From the NCBI GenBank assembly GCA_947066815.1, contig CAMSZT010000005.1:1-64000 (forward strand): DNA of 64,000 bases. Reading direction: 5' to 3'. Below, piece after piece: positions 48,281 to 57,470 of this stretch (positions within the stretch are counted from its first letter, which is position 1; each line of letters begins with the position of its first letter). Origin of the DNA: an uncultured Lachnotalea sp. (GTDB taxonomy: Bacteria > Bacillota > Clostridia > Lachnospirales > Lachnospiraceae). Under the pieces are notes generated by a model. It was not told the origin of the DNA. It ran no database searches and was given only the letters and a program-made list of their open reading frames with translations. A program made the position numbers and the translations under genes.

Positions 48281-49277
48281 ATACCTGTCTGCCGGTCTGG
48301 GCCTGCTCCTGGCCCTTCTCCTCATCAGCAGCTTCGGCATGTGGCTGGTACAGGAATTTTTGGATCATTTTGACGGCAGGCGATACCGGGAAGCCGCCGC
48401 GGTTTCAGACGGTGCCTGGACGCAGGCCGCGGAGCCGGAGACACTCCTCCCCGCCGATGTGACCGCCGGAGACGACACGGATCCGGGGGAAGAGACCCTG
48501 AACGCGGTCCTTCTGGACGGGAACCGGTTAAATGACACCGAACGGCTCCGGATCCTGACGGAATTATCCCTGAAGCCTTACGGGAAGGCCTACAGGGATC
48601 ATCTGGAGAGGGAGCCTTTGGAGGAGATCGAGCTGACGGAAGCGGAGGCCAGGGAGAGGGCTTTTCAGTTCCTGAAGCTTATCAACGCCTCCCTTCCGTT
48701 TTCCTATGTGCAGTATCGGGCAGAGGGGGTAAAGCTGGATTTCCGGGCGGACCCTGCCCACCCTTCCGTCTCCCTGTGGGCGGCGGACTTTACCACCTAC
48801 GGATGCGTCGTACTCCTCTATCTGGACGCAAGGACAGGGCTTCCCGTCCGGTTCCGCGCCGCCTACGATCCCTTTGCACAGAAGGGGGATACGGGCCTTG
48901 TCTGCGAAAATGCGGCTGCCCTGGACATCCTGGCCACCGGCAGAAGTGTACAGACGGACAACCCGGTGTTTTTGGAGACGTTACTCTCTTATCTGGCGGA
49001 CAGCCTGAAGGCCAACTTTTATACCAACCCGATCGTGGGGAACGCTTACCCGGAAGCGGACGACGTGGGAAACATCCTCTATCTCCCGGTATCCCAGTGG
49101 ATGACGGACGATTACCGGTACGTGCTGACCTGGGCCTTCCGAAACAGCGCAGAGGCAGGAGGACACCTGTCGGAATTTGACCTGGTCCTATCTCCTATGG
49201 AAGCTCAGGAGACGGTGCGGAACATCTTCGCCGTCGAGTATGGATACTGGATGGAGATGGGGGGATCGGACGGATAG
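48225..49277 (+). CDS. Hypothetical membrane-anchored protein, part of the two-component operon
   Basis: One N-terminal TM helix; overlaps kinase 3' end by 56 nt. Confidence 0.8.
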   Translation: MPAKDQKQKMPHRERKRIKYLSAGLGLLLALLLISSFGMWLVQEFLDHFDGRRYREAAAVSDGAWTQAAEPETLLPADVTAGDDTDPGEETLNAVLLDGNRLNDTERLRILTELSLKPYGKAYRDHLEREPLEEIELTEAEARERAFQFLKLINASLPFSYVQYRAEGVKLDFRADPAHPSVSLWAADFTTYGCVVLLYLDARTGLPVRFRAAYDPFAQKGDTGLVCENAAALDILATGRSVQTDNPVFLETLLSYLADSLKANFYTNPIVGNAYPEADDVGNILYLPVSQWMTDDYRYVLTWAFRNSAEAGGHLSEFDLVLSPMEAQETVRNIFAVEYGYWMEMGGSDG

Positions 49278-49376
49278 TCCGGCGCCTGCCTTAGAATCTT
49301 CTTGCGAAAGCATCCGCTTTGTGATAGGATAAAGAGATGGATCGAGATTTTAGAGATTGCATAGGAGGATTTTTCC

Positions 49377-49505
49377 ATGGGAGCATTTTTTTCAGAGCTT
49401 TATCAGATGGCAGTGAAGTTTGTTTTTCTGGGCGCAGTAGCCTTCGGCGGCATCATGTGCGGGATCAAACTGAGAAAACATAAGAACGCGAAGGAAGGGG
49501 AATGA
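49377..49505 (+). CDS. 42-aa small membrane protein upstream of alaS (missed by ORF track)
   Basis: MGAFFSELYQMAVKFVFLGAVAFGGIMCGIKLRKHKNAKEGE*; RBS ataggagg; ATGA overlap with alaS. Confidence 0.75.
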   Translation: MGAFFSELYQMAVKFVFLGAVAFGGIMCGIKLRKHKNAKEGE

Positions 49506-52144
49506 TCGTGGCAGCGTACGGCGTAAACCAGTTAAGACGGATGTTCTTAGAGTTTTTCGAGAGCAAGGGACATCTGGCCATGAAGAGCTTTTCCCTCGTG
49601 CCTCATAATGACAACAGCCTCCTGTTGATCAATTCCGGCATGGCGCCCTTGAAGCCTTATTTCACCGGGCAGGAGATCCCGCCCAGGAGGCGGGTGACCA
49701 CCTGTCAGAAGTGCATCCGCACCGGAGACATTGAGAACGTGGGAAAGACAGCCCGCCACGGCACATTTTTCGAGATGCTGGGCAACTTTTCGTTCGGCGA
49801 TTATTTTAAGAGGGAGGCCATCCACTGGTCCTGGGAGTTTCTGACTGAGGTGGTAGGCCTGTCCCCCGACCGGCTGTATCCGTCTGTCTATCTGGAGGAT
49901 GACGAGGCTTTTGAGATCTGGAACAAGGAGATCGGCATCGCGGCCGAGCGGATCTTCAGGTTCGGCAAGGAGGACAATTTCTGGGAGCACGGGGCAGGGC
50001 CCTGCGGCCCCTGTTCGGAGATCTACTATGACCGGGGAGAGAAGTACGGCTGCGGAAAGCCCGGCTGCACGGTGGGCTGTGACTGCGACCGCTACATTGA
50101 GGTATGGAACAACGTCTTTACCCAGTTCAACAATGACGGGAAGGACCATTACACCCCCCTGGAACAGAAGAACATCGACACGGGCATGGGTTTGGAACGT
50201 CTGGCCGTGGTGGTCCAGGACGTGGACTCCATTTTTGCGGTGGACACCATCAAGGCTCTTTTGGACGCAGTTGCCGGCCTGGCTGGTGTCTCTTATCTGG
50301 AGGACGAGGCGAGGGATGTTTCTCTGCGGCTGATCACGGACCATATCCGTTCCTGTACCTTCATGATCTCCGACGGCATCATGCCCTCCAACGAGGGGCG
50401 GGGCTACGTGCTTCGGAGGCTTCTAAGAAGGGCGGCCCGACACGGCAGGATTCTCGGGATCGAGGGAAAGTTCCTGGCGAAGCTGTCCGAGACGGTGATC
50501 GCCCTGTCGAGGGACGGGTATCCGGAGCTGGACGAAAAGAAGGAGATGATCTTCCGGGTCCTCACGGAGGAAGAGGACAAGTTCAACAAGACCATTGACC
50601 AGGGGCTGGCCATTCTGGGCGACCTGGAAGAGAAGCTTTCTGGCGAGGGGAAGCCGGAACTTTCCGGCGAGGATGCGTTCCGGCTCTATGACACCTACGG
50701 CTTCCCGCTGGATCTGACCCGCGAAATTCTGGAAGAAAAGGGCTTCTCGGTGGATGAGGAAGGCTTTGCGAAGGCCATGGATGTGCAGAGGGAGACGGCC
50801 AGAAGTTCCAGGAAAAAGAGCAATTATATGGGCCGTGAGGATATCTATCAGAATTTAAGTGCGGATCTCACCACAGAATTCACGGGATATGAGACCTTGA
50901 TCGATACAGGGCTTGTGACGGCGCTCACCACCGCGGAGGAGATCGTGGAGGCGCTGACCGACGGACAGAAGGGGACCATCATCACGGACCGGACGCCTTT
51001 TTACGCCACCATGGGCGGACAGAAGGCGGATCTGGGCGTGATCCGCACGGAGGATGCTGAGTTTTCCGTGACGGACGTGGTGGGGCTCCAGGGCGGAAAG
51101 GTCGGGCATATAGGGACCGTGACAAAGGGCATGTTCCGGCTCGGCGACCGGGTGACCATGGAGGTGGATGCCGGAAACCGGACCGAAACCTGCAAGAACC
51201 ACAGCGCCACCCACCTTCTGCAGAAGGCCCTCCGCATCGTACTGGGAGGCCACGTGGAGCAGGCCGGTTCCTTTGTGGCGGCGGACAGGCTCCGCTTCGA
51301 CTTCACGCATTTTTCCGCCATGACAAAGGAAGAGCTTGACCGGGTGGAGGAGTTGGTCTGTGACGAGATCGCGAAGGCTGTCCCCGTGACCACCGAGATC
51401 ATGACTCTGGACGAGGCCAGGAAGGCCGGCGCCATGGCGCTGTTCGGAGAAAAGTACGGCGACACGGTCCGGGTGGTCTCCATGGGTGACTTTTCCAAGG
51501 AACTCTGCGGCGGCACCCATGTGGCAAACACGGCCTCCATCGCCACCTTTAAGATCGTCTCCGAGGCGGGGATCGCCGCCGGCGTGCGCCGGATCGAGGC
51601 CCTGACCGGGAGGGGCGTGGCCCGCTATTATAAAGAACTGGAGGACGAGCTTTTCCTGGCGGCAAAGGCGGCCAAGACGGAGCCGGCCGGGCTGGTGAAA
51701 AAGATCGAATCCCTCCAGGAGGAGTTAAAGGCGCTCCACGGAGAAAATGAGAAGCTTAAGAGCAGGCTCGCAAAGGATGCCATGGGCGACGTCATGGACC
51801 AAGTCCGGGAGATCGGCGGCGTGAAGGCCCTGGCTGTCTCTGTAAAAGATGTGGACATGAACGGTCTCAGGAACCTGGGCGACCAGTTAAAAGAAAAGCT
51901 GGGCGAGGGCGTCGTGGTCCTGGTCTCCGAGACAGGCGGAAAGGTGAACCTGATGGCCACGGCCACGGAAGGAGCCCAGAAGAAGGGCGCCCACGCGGGG
52001 AATCTCGTCAAAGCGGCGGCGGCATGTGTCGGCGGCGGCGGCGGCGGACGTCCCGGCATGGCCCAGGCGGGAGGAAAGAACCCGGCCGGGATCCCCGATG
52101 CGCTAAAGAAGGCTCTGGAGGTACTGGCGGAGCAGCTGAAATAA
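49502..52144 (+). CDS. alaS: Alanyl-tRNA synthetase
   Basis: LRRMFLEFFESKGHLAMKSFSLVP...NSGMAPLKPYF...CGGTHVANT. Confidence 0.98.
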   Translation: MIVAAYGVNQLRRMFLEFFESKGHLAMKSFSLVPHNDNSLLLINSGMAPLKPYFTGQEIPPRRRVTTCQKCIRTGDIENVGKTARHGTFFEMLGNFSFGDYFKREAIHWSWEFLTEVVGLSPDRLYPSVYLEDDEAFEIWNKEIGIAAERIFRFGKEDNFWEHGAGPCGPCSEIYYDRGEKYGCGKPGCTVGCDCDRYIEVWNNVFTQFNNDGKDHYTPLEQKNIDTGMGLERLAVVVQDVDSIFAVDTIKALLDAVAGLAGVSYLEDEARDVSLRLITDHIRSCTFMISDGIMPSNEGRGYVLRRLLRRAARHGRILGIEGKFLAKLSETVIALSRDGYPELDEKKEMIFRVLTEEEDKFNKTIDQGLAILGDLEEKLSGEGKPELSGEDAFRLYDTYGFPLDLTREILEEKGFSVDEEGFAKAMDVQRETARSSRKKSNYMGREDIYQNLSADLTTEFTGYETLIDTGLVTALTTAEEIVEALTDGQKGTIITDRTPFYATMGGQKADLGVIRTEDAEFSVTDVVGLQGGKVGHIGTVTKGMFRLGDRVTMEVDAGNRTETCKNHSATHLLQKALRIVLGGHVEQAGSFVAADRLRFDFTHFSAMTKEELDRVEELVCDEIAKAVPVTTEIMTLDEARKAGAMALFGEKYGDTVRVVSMGDFSKELCGGTHVANTASIATFKIVSEAGIAAGVRRIEALTGRGVARYYKELEDELFLAAKAAKTEPAGLVKKIESLQEELKALHGENEKLKSRLAKDAMGDVMDQVREIGGVKALAVSVKDVDMNGLRNLGDQLKEKLGEGVVVLVSETGGKVNLMATATEGAQKKGAHAGNLVKAAAACVGGGGGGRPGMAQAGGKNPAGIPDALKKALEVLAEQLK

Positions 52145-52294
52145 CGGAGAGACGGACTGCAGCCGGTAAAAATAAAATCAAAATGGGTATTGACGAAATG
52201 GCAAATTGTGCTATACTTGATGTAGTGCGAAAAATATACCCAAACAGTTGTATTAGGCACAATACACAACTGGAGGGAGGTTAGGTGTGAGTCT

Positions 52295-52471
52295 ATGTCA
52301 AACGTTATTGTGAAAGACAATGAGAGTTTAGATAGTGCCCTGCGCAGATTCAAGCGGAATTGCGCAAAGGCCGGCATTCAGCAGGAGATTCGTAAGAGAG
52401 AGCATTACGAAAAACCCAGCGTGAGACGCAAGAAGAAGTCTGAAGCCGCCAGAAAACGGAAATATAATTAA
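52295..52471 (+). CDS. rpsU: 30S ribosomal protein S21 (missed by ORF track)
   Basis: [58 protein letters not shown]. Confidence 0.97.
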   Translation: MSNVIVKDNESLDSALRRFKRNCAKAGIQQEIRKREHYEKPSVRRKKKSEAARKRKYN

Positions 52472-52482
52472 AATGTGTAAAA

Positions 52483-52516
52483 AAAAGAACTGTCTGAGAG
52501 GATAGTTCTTTTTTTT
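52483..52516 (+). terminator. Terminator after rpsU
   Basis: AAAAGAACTGTC tgaga GGATAGTTCTTTTTTTT. Confidence 0.8.
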
Positions 52517-52561
52517 GCCCACTTTTCATAGACTGAATTGTAAAAGGAGAGAGGTGGGCCC

Positions 52562-52825
52562 ATGAAAAAAAGGCTTGATGCCCTGGTGGAGGCGCTGGAA
52601 CTTCCGAAGGATCTGTGTCTTGGCGCCGCCGTGATCACGGCCGTGGGCTGCATGGAACTGACCGTGGAAAACCACAGGGGACTTTTGGAGTACACTCCGG
52701 AATGCATCCGGATCCTGAGCGGCATGTGCCGGATCCATATTTCCGGGGAAAATCTGGTCATTTCTTATTTCGGGAGGGATGCCATGAAGATCAAAGGGAG
52801 GATCCGGGGGATCAGTTATGAATAA
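52562..52825 (+). CDS. yqfC: Sporulation protein YqfC (YabP/YqfC family)
   Basis: CMELTVENHRGLLEYTPECIRILSG...; directly upstream of yqfD. Confidence 0.88.
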   Translation: MKKRLDALVEALELPKDLCLGAAVITAVGCMELTVENHRGLLEYTPECIRILSGMCRIHISGENLVISYFGRDAMKIKGRIRGISYE

Positions 52826-54014
52826 AAAAGCGGCTATGGATCGAAGGGACAGGTGGAAAGGACGGCTGACGGTCAGGGTGATGGGAGGAAGCCCTGAACG
52901 TTTTTTTAATTTGTGCAGCTTTCACGGGATCTTTCTGGAGTACCTGGAACAGAAGGAGAACGGCATTTTCTTTTTTATGGAGGCAAAGGAATTTTTCCGG
53001 GCCGGAAGGCTGGCAAAAAAGGCAGGCGTGAAGCTCTGCATTACAGAAAAAAGAGGGCTTCCCTTCTGGCTCCGCAGGAGCAGGAAGAGGACCGCGTTTT
53101 ATGCGGGGATCCTTTTGTGCCTGGGATTATTATATGTCTCCTCCCTGTTCATCTGGGATATCCACATGGAGGGAAACCTCAAATATACGGACAGCACCCT
53201 CCTGCGTTTCCTGGAGGAGCAGGGCTATACCCACGGCATGGCGAAGTCCGGTATCTTCTGCGAGGACATTGAGAAGGCGATCCGGAACCGCTACAACGAC
53301 ATCACCTGGGTGTCGGCCGAGATCAGGGGAAACCGGCTGATCATCCGGATCAAGGAAAACGAACTGACAGAACCGGAGGGTGAGGCATCCCCGGCGGCCG
53401 CAGCCGGGGACGTGACGGCAAAAAAAAGCGGCAAGGTAGTGTCTGTCATCACCAGGTCCGGTACGCCGAAGGTCCATACGGGCGACGAGGTGGAGGCAGG
53501 ACAGCTCCTGATCTCCGGTACGCTGGAGATTTTTGACGAGGGCGGGAATCTTTTAAAGACGGAATCTGTGCAGGCCGACGGGGACATCATCGCCTCCACC
53601 GTCTACCATTACGAAGAAGAGCTCCCTTTCGCCACCTCCGCAAAACATTATACCGGAGAGGAAAAAAGCCGCCGTTACCTCTGGCTCTTTGGAAAACGGG
53701 TCTTCCTCCCGGGTGGGAAAGATCACTATGACTTATCCGACCAGGTGGATTCCTACGAGACCCTCCACCTCTGGGAAAATTTTTATCTGCCTTTGGGGTT
53801 CGGCTCCGTGACATTTCGGGAATACCGGGAGGCCGTCCTGGTCCTCCCCCCGGAAAAAGCGAAATCGGAGGCCGAAAAACGGTTTGAAAAATACTGCGAA
53901 GAACTTGCCGTCTCCGGCGTGACCATCAGGGACGCCTCCTGTACCGTGGATATGGATGCAGATTCCTGCACTGTCACCGGCACGATCCATGCGGAGGAGT
54001 CTATCGGAAAATAG
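52818..54014 (+). CDS. yqfD: Sporulation protein YqfD
   Basis: RFFNLCSFHGIFLEYLEQKENG...FYAGILLCLGLLYVSSLFIWDIHMEGN. Confidence 0.93.
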   Translation: MNKKAAMDRRDRWKGRLTVRVMGGSPERFFNLCSFHGIFLEYLEQKENGIFFFMEAKEFFRAGRLAKKAGVKLCITEKRGLPFWLRRSRKRTAFYAGILLCLGLLYVSSLFIWDIHMEGNLKYTDSTLLRFLEEQGYTHGMAKSGIFCEDIEKAIRNRYNDITWVSAEIRGNRLIIRIKENELTEPEGEASPAAAAGDVTAKKSGKVVSVITRSGTPKVHTGDEVEAGQLLISGTLEIFDEGGNLLKTESVQADGDIIASTVYHYEEELPFATSAKHYTGEEKSRRYLWLFGKRVFLPGGKDHYDLSDQVDSYETLHLWENFYLPLGFGSVTFREYREAVLVLPPEKAKSEAEKRFEKYCEELAVSGVTIRDASCTVDMDADSCTVTGTIHAEESIGK

Positions 54015-54076
54015 AGGGCGGGTTTTGCCGCCCCCTTCCTCTGCAAAAGCCGTCCATAAAGCGCACTTCGCCTGTT

Positions 54077-54781
54077 TTAATCCGCTTCTCCCTGATATCT
54101 CCGCAGTTCTTCTCTTAATTTCTGTAGTTCGCTCTCTGCCAGATCGGCCCGTCTCTTTTCACGCTCTGTATTCAAGCGCTCCTCCTCACGGCCTTTTGAG
54201 ATTCCTTCAGCGAGCCCTTCAGCGAGCCCTTCAGCGTGTCCCTCAGCAAGCCCCTCAGCATGTCCCTCAGCATGTCCCTCGACTCGTCCTTTTGAAAGTC
54301 CCTCAGCTCGTCCTTCCGCAAATCCTTTCGAGAGTCCCTCGGCGTGTCCGGCCTCGAGGGCCTCCCTGCGGATCTCTTCTTCCCATTCCCAAGACTTCAT
54401 ATAGCTCAGTTCCACCTCCTCATTCCGTTTCACGGCTTCCACGATCTGATGGAGCCGCCTCAGATTTTCATTCACGGCGAATTCTGCCGTGCTGTTCTCC
54501 ATATAGCGCAGCAGCTGACGCAGGACTTCCGGAGGATTTCCCTTGGTTCCTCTGGTATACAGAAACAGCGTCTGCGCACCGTCATGATACGGAAGCTCCG
54601 GCTCTTCCACACACATGGTCCGCACCGTGTATATCATCCGCTCCGCTCCAAAGGGATCATTTGGCATGATAAAGATGACATATACGTTTTTCAGAGAAGT
54701 ATATTTTTCTCCGGACTTCAAACCGTCCGTATCGATCAAGGCGTGATACAGCCTGTTCCGCCTTGTTTTTTTATTGTCCAT
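54077..54781 (-). pseudogene. N-terminally truncated Rpn-family (PD-(D/E)XK) recombination-promoting nuclease
   Basis: Begins mid-domain (RRNRLYHALIDTDGLKSGEKYTSLKNVYVIFIMPNDPFG); in-frame stop 4 codons upstream of the ATG; low-complexity AEG repeat tail. Confidence 0.75.
54199..54350 (-). repeat. Degenerate 12-bp tandem repeat encoding (H/L/R)AEGxxKG/AEG units
   Basis: Repeated CCCTCAGC(A/G)(A/T)GTC-type units. Confidence 0.8.
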
Positions 54782-54949
54782 ACAGGGGAATCAGTAACCG
54801 AATGGTCCAGATGTGCTCCCGGATATGTAATCTTATTTTAGCTTTTTAGCGCAGGGTTGTCAAGAAGTTTTTCCATACCGGGAGAGGGGATAGGTCGGAT
54901 TTCCAAACATGACATATAGCTGTCCGGTTTTCGTGGTATACTGTTTTCA

Positions 54950-55041
54950 CAGGCAATTGCGAAACTGCATTTGGCGCTGCAGGCTTTGGATGGATCAATT
55001 GTCAGAATCCACTCGGCAATCCCACGTTTCGCAATTACCTG
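54950..55041. repeat. MITE-like palindromic element, copy B, flanked by 13-bp direct repeat
   Basis: CAGGCAATTGCGAAAC ... GTTTCGCAATTACCTG; flanks TATACTGTTTTCA (54937-54949) and TATACTGTTTTTA (55043-55055). Confidence 0.8.
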
Positions 55042-55077
55042 ATATACTGTTTTTAGGGAGAAAGGAGGCGACCTGGA

Positions 55078-56007
55078 ATGAAGCTGGAACGGATGATCGG
55101 GATCTTGTCGATCCTGCTCCAGAAAGGGCAGGTGACGGCGCCTTATCTGGCGGAGAAGTTTGAGGTTTCCCGCCGCACCATCAACCGGGACATCGAGGCG
55201 CTTTGTATGGCCGGAATCCCATTGGTGACAAAGCAGGGGGCAAAGGGCGGCATTTCCATCATGGAGGGATATCACATTGACCGGACGCTGCTCAGCACCT
55301 TGGACATGCAGGCCATCCTGGCGGGGCTTCGGAGCCTGGACAGCGTGAGCGGCACCAACCGATATGCGCTGCTGATGGAGAAGCTCAAGGCAGGTGCCTC
55401 CGGACTGCTTGCGGGGGATGCGCACATCCTGATCGATCTGTCCTCCTGGTACAGGGCCTCTCTGGCCCCGAAGATCGAGCTGCTCCACGGCGCGATCCTC
55501 TCGGGAAACAAGGTCTCTTTTACCTACCATTCGCCGAAAGGGGAATCCAGAAGGACGGTGGAGCCCGGCCGTCTGGTCTTCCAGTGGGCCGGCTGGTACC
55601 TGTGGGGCCGGTGCGGGAGCAGGAAAGAATTCCGTCTCTTTAAGCTGGGGCGGATGACGGACCTTGTGCTGAAGGGGCCCTTTGAAAAGCGGGACATCCC
55701 CCTTCCGGACCTCTCCCCGGAACGGGTCTTCCCCTGTCGGTATCCGGTGAAGGCGAGGATCCGGCCGGAGTACAAATGGCGACTCATCGAGGAATTCGGC
55801 CCGGAAAGCTTCACAGTCCTGTCCGACGGAAACCTGCTCTTTTCCTTCGGATTTGCGGACAAGGAGACGGTCGTGGGCTGGATCATTTCCTTCGGGGAAG
55901 GAGCCGAACTTCTGGAGCCGGAGGAGCTTAGGAGGGACGTGCTGGCCTTTGCGGAGGGAATCCGGAAGAATTATGGGAAGTCCGAGGAAAAATCATCGTT
56001 TCCCTAA
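55078..56007 (+). CDS. YafY-type HTH/WYL-domain transcriptional regulator
   Basis: LERMIGILSILLQKGQVTAPYLAEKFEVSRRTINRDIEALCMAGIPLVTKQGAKGGISI. Confidence 0.92.
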   Translation: MKLERMIGILSILLQKGQVTAPYLAEKFEVSRRTINRDIEALCMAGIPLVTKQGAKGGISIMEGYHIDRTLLSTLDMQAILAGLRSLDSVSGTNRYALLMEKLKAGASGLLAGDAHILIDLSSWYRASLAPKIELLHGAILSGNKVSFTYHSPKGESRRTVEPGRLVFQWAGWYLWGRCGSRKEFRLFKLGRMTDLVLKGPFEKRDIPLPDLSPERVFPCRYPVKARIRPEYKWRLIEEFGPESFTVLSDGNLLFSFGFADKETVVGWIISFGEGAELLEPEELRRDVLAFAEGIRKNYGKSEEKSSFP

Positions 56008-56044
56008 AGAAACGAGAAAACGCATCAGAAGAAAGGAGAAAACC

Positions 56045-57094
56045 ATGGCATCGAAAATCGAGTTTGTAGAATTTGTCGCAGATCAGCTCCGGGAGGCCGG
56101 AACCATCACCTATAAAAAAATGTTCGGGGAATACGGGCTCTACGGGGACGGAAAGATCTTTGCGGTGATCTGCGACGATCAGCTGTTCATCAAGAAGACG
56201 GAGTCCGGACAGAGGCTCTGCCCAAAGCTTCCGGAAGCGCCGCCCTATGCGGGGGCCCAAAATTATCTGCTGGTGGAGGATATAGAGGACCGGGAGCTTC
56301 TCACACGTCTGGTGACGGAAACCCTGCGGGAGCTTCCGGCGCCGAAACCGAAAAAGCCGAAAAAGAGAAAAGAAGCGGAGGAAACCTGCGGGCAAGCGCA
56401 GAGGGCGACGGACAAAAAAGACCGGGAGGAATCCGGACAGAAAAAAAGGACGGCGGCCTTTGACTATAAGAAGGAGTATAAGGAATTCTACCTTCCGAAA
56501 AATAAGCCCGGCCTGGTCACGGTTCCCTCCATGAATTTCGTCGCCGTGCGGGGCGAGGGGGATCCCAACCTGGAGGGGGGCGCCTACAAGCAGTCCATCG
56601 GCCTGCTCTACGGGATCGCCTTTACCATCAAGATGAGCAAGATGGGCAGCCACCGGATCGAGGGCTATTTTGACTACGTGGTCCCGCCTCTGGAGGGGCT
56701 CTGGTGGCAGGAGGGAAGGAGCGGCATCGATTATGCCCACAAGGAGGACTTCTGCTGGATCTCCATGATCCGCCTGCCGGAATTTGTCACCAAGGAGGAT
56801 TTTTACTGGGCGGTGGCGGAGACTTCCGCAAAGAAGGGGACTGATTTCTCCAAAGTGGAATTTTTCACCTACGAGGAGGGCCTCTGCGTACAGTGCATGC
56901 ACATCGGCCCCTACGACGACGAGCCGGCCACCATAGAAGCCATGGATGCCTTTGCCGGGGCGGGCGGATATCTGCCGGACATGGGCGGCCCCCGCTATCA
57001 CCATGAGATCTATCTGAGCGACGTGCGCAGGTGCAAACCTGAAAACCGGAAGACGGTGATCCGTCATCCGGTGAGAATGGCGGCCAAACTGTAA
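56045..57094 (+). CDS. TfoX N-terminal domain fused to a GyrI-like small-molecule-binding domain
   Basis: FVADQLREAGTITYKKMFGEYGLYGDGKIFAVICDDQLFIKKT; linker KPKKPKKRKE; DYKKEYKEFYLPKNKPGLVTVPSMNFVAVRGEGDPN...HIGPYDDEPATIEAMDAF. Confidence 0.88.
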   Translation: MASKIEFVEFVADQLREAGTITYKKMFGEYGLYGDGKIFAVICDDQLFIKKTESGQRLCPKLPEAPPYAGAQNYLLVEDIEDRELLTRLVTETLRELPAPKPKKPKKRKEAEETCGQAQRATDKKDREESGQKKRTAAFDYKKEYKEFYLPKNKPGLVTVPSMNFVAVRGEGDPNLEGGAYKQSIGLLYGIAFTIKMSKMGSHRIEGYFDYVVPPLEGLWWQEGRSGIDYAHKEDFCWISMIRLPEFVTKEDFYWAVAETSAKKGTDFSKVEFFTYEEGLCVQCMHIGPYDDEPATIEAMDAFAGAGGYLPDMGGPRYHHEIYLSDVRRCKPENRKTVIRHPVRMAAKL

Positions 57095-57095
57095 A

Positions 57096-57233
57096 CAGGT
57101 AATTGCGAAACATGAAATTGCGGAATGGATTTTGACAGTTGATCGATCCAGAGCCTGCTCCATGGCGCAGAGGGCTTTTCCTGGATGCAATTGTCATAAT
57201 CCTTCCCATGTTTTGCGGCTTCGCAATTACCTA
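57096..57233. repeat. MITE-like palindromic element, copy C, flanked by 11-bp direct repeat
   Basis: CAGGTAATTGCGAA ... TTCGCAATTACCTA; flanks CAAACTGTAAA (57085-57095) and CAAACTATAAA (57234-57244); near full-length internal inverted repeat. Confidence 0.8.
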
Positions 57234-57239
57234 CAAACT

Positions 57240-57290
57240 ATAAAGACAGAAGGGAAAACGCCGTAGAAATGGCGGCGGAGCTGTCTTTAT
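57240..57290. other. Hairpin ATAAAGACAG ... CTGTCTTTAT with inner CGCC/GGCG stem
   Basis: 10-bp perfect outer arms. Confidence 0.5.
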
Positions 57291-57470
57291 GTACACATCA
57301 ATTCCCCAAAAAATATGGGAATTCTCACAATAAACAGAAATATTCTTGTATTTTATGCCTGTAATTGTTATGATTAAACAAATATGGTGCCGAGAATTCT
57401 TATGTTTAACAGCCCGGCAGCCGAACAGGAAAAGACAGGATGTTCCGTCCTGCTAAATGGGGGAAGAGGC

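Noticed and set aside
54199-54350. Regularly repeated 12-bp units that could resemble a short repeat array/CRISPR
   Set aside because: Units are contiguous, coding (AEG repeats) and have no spacers; no cas genes in the window.
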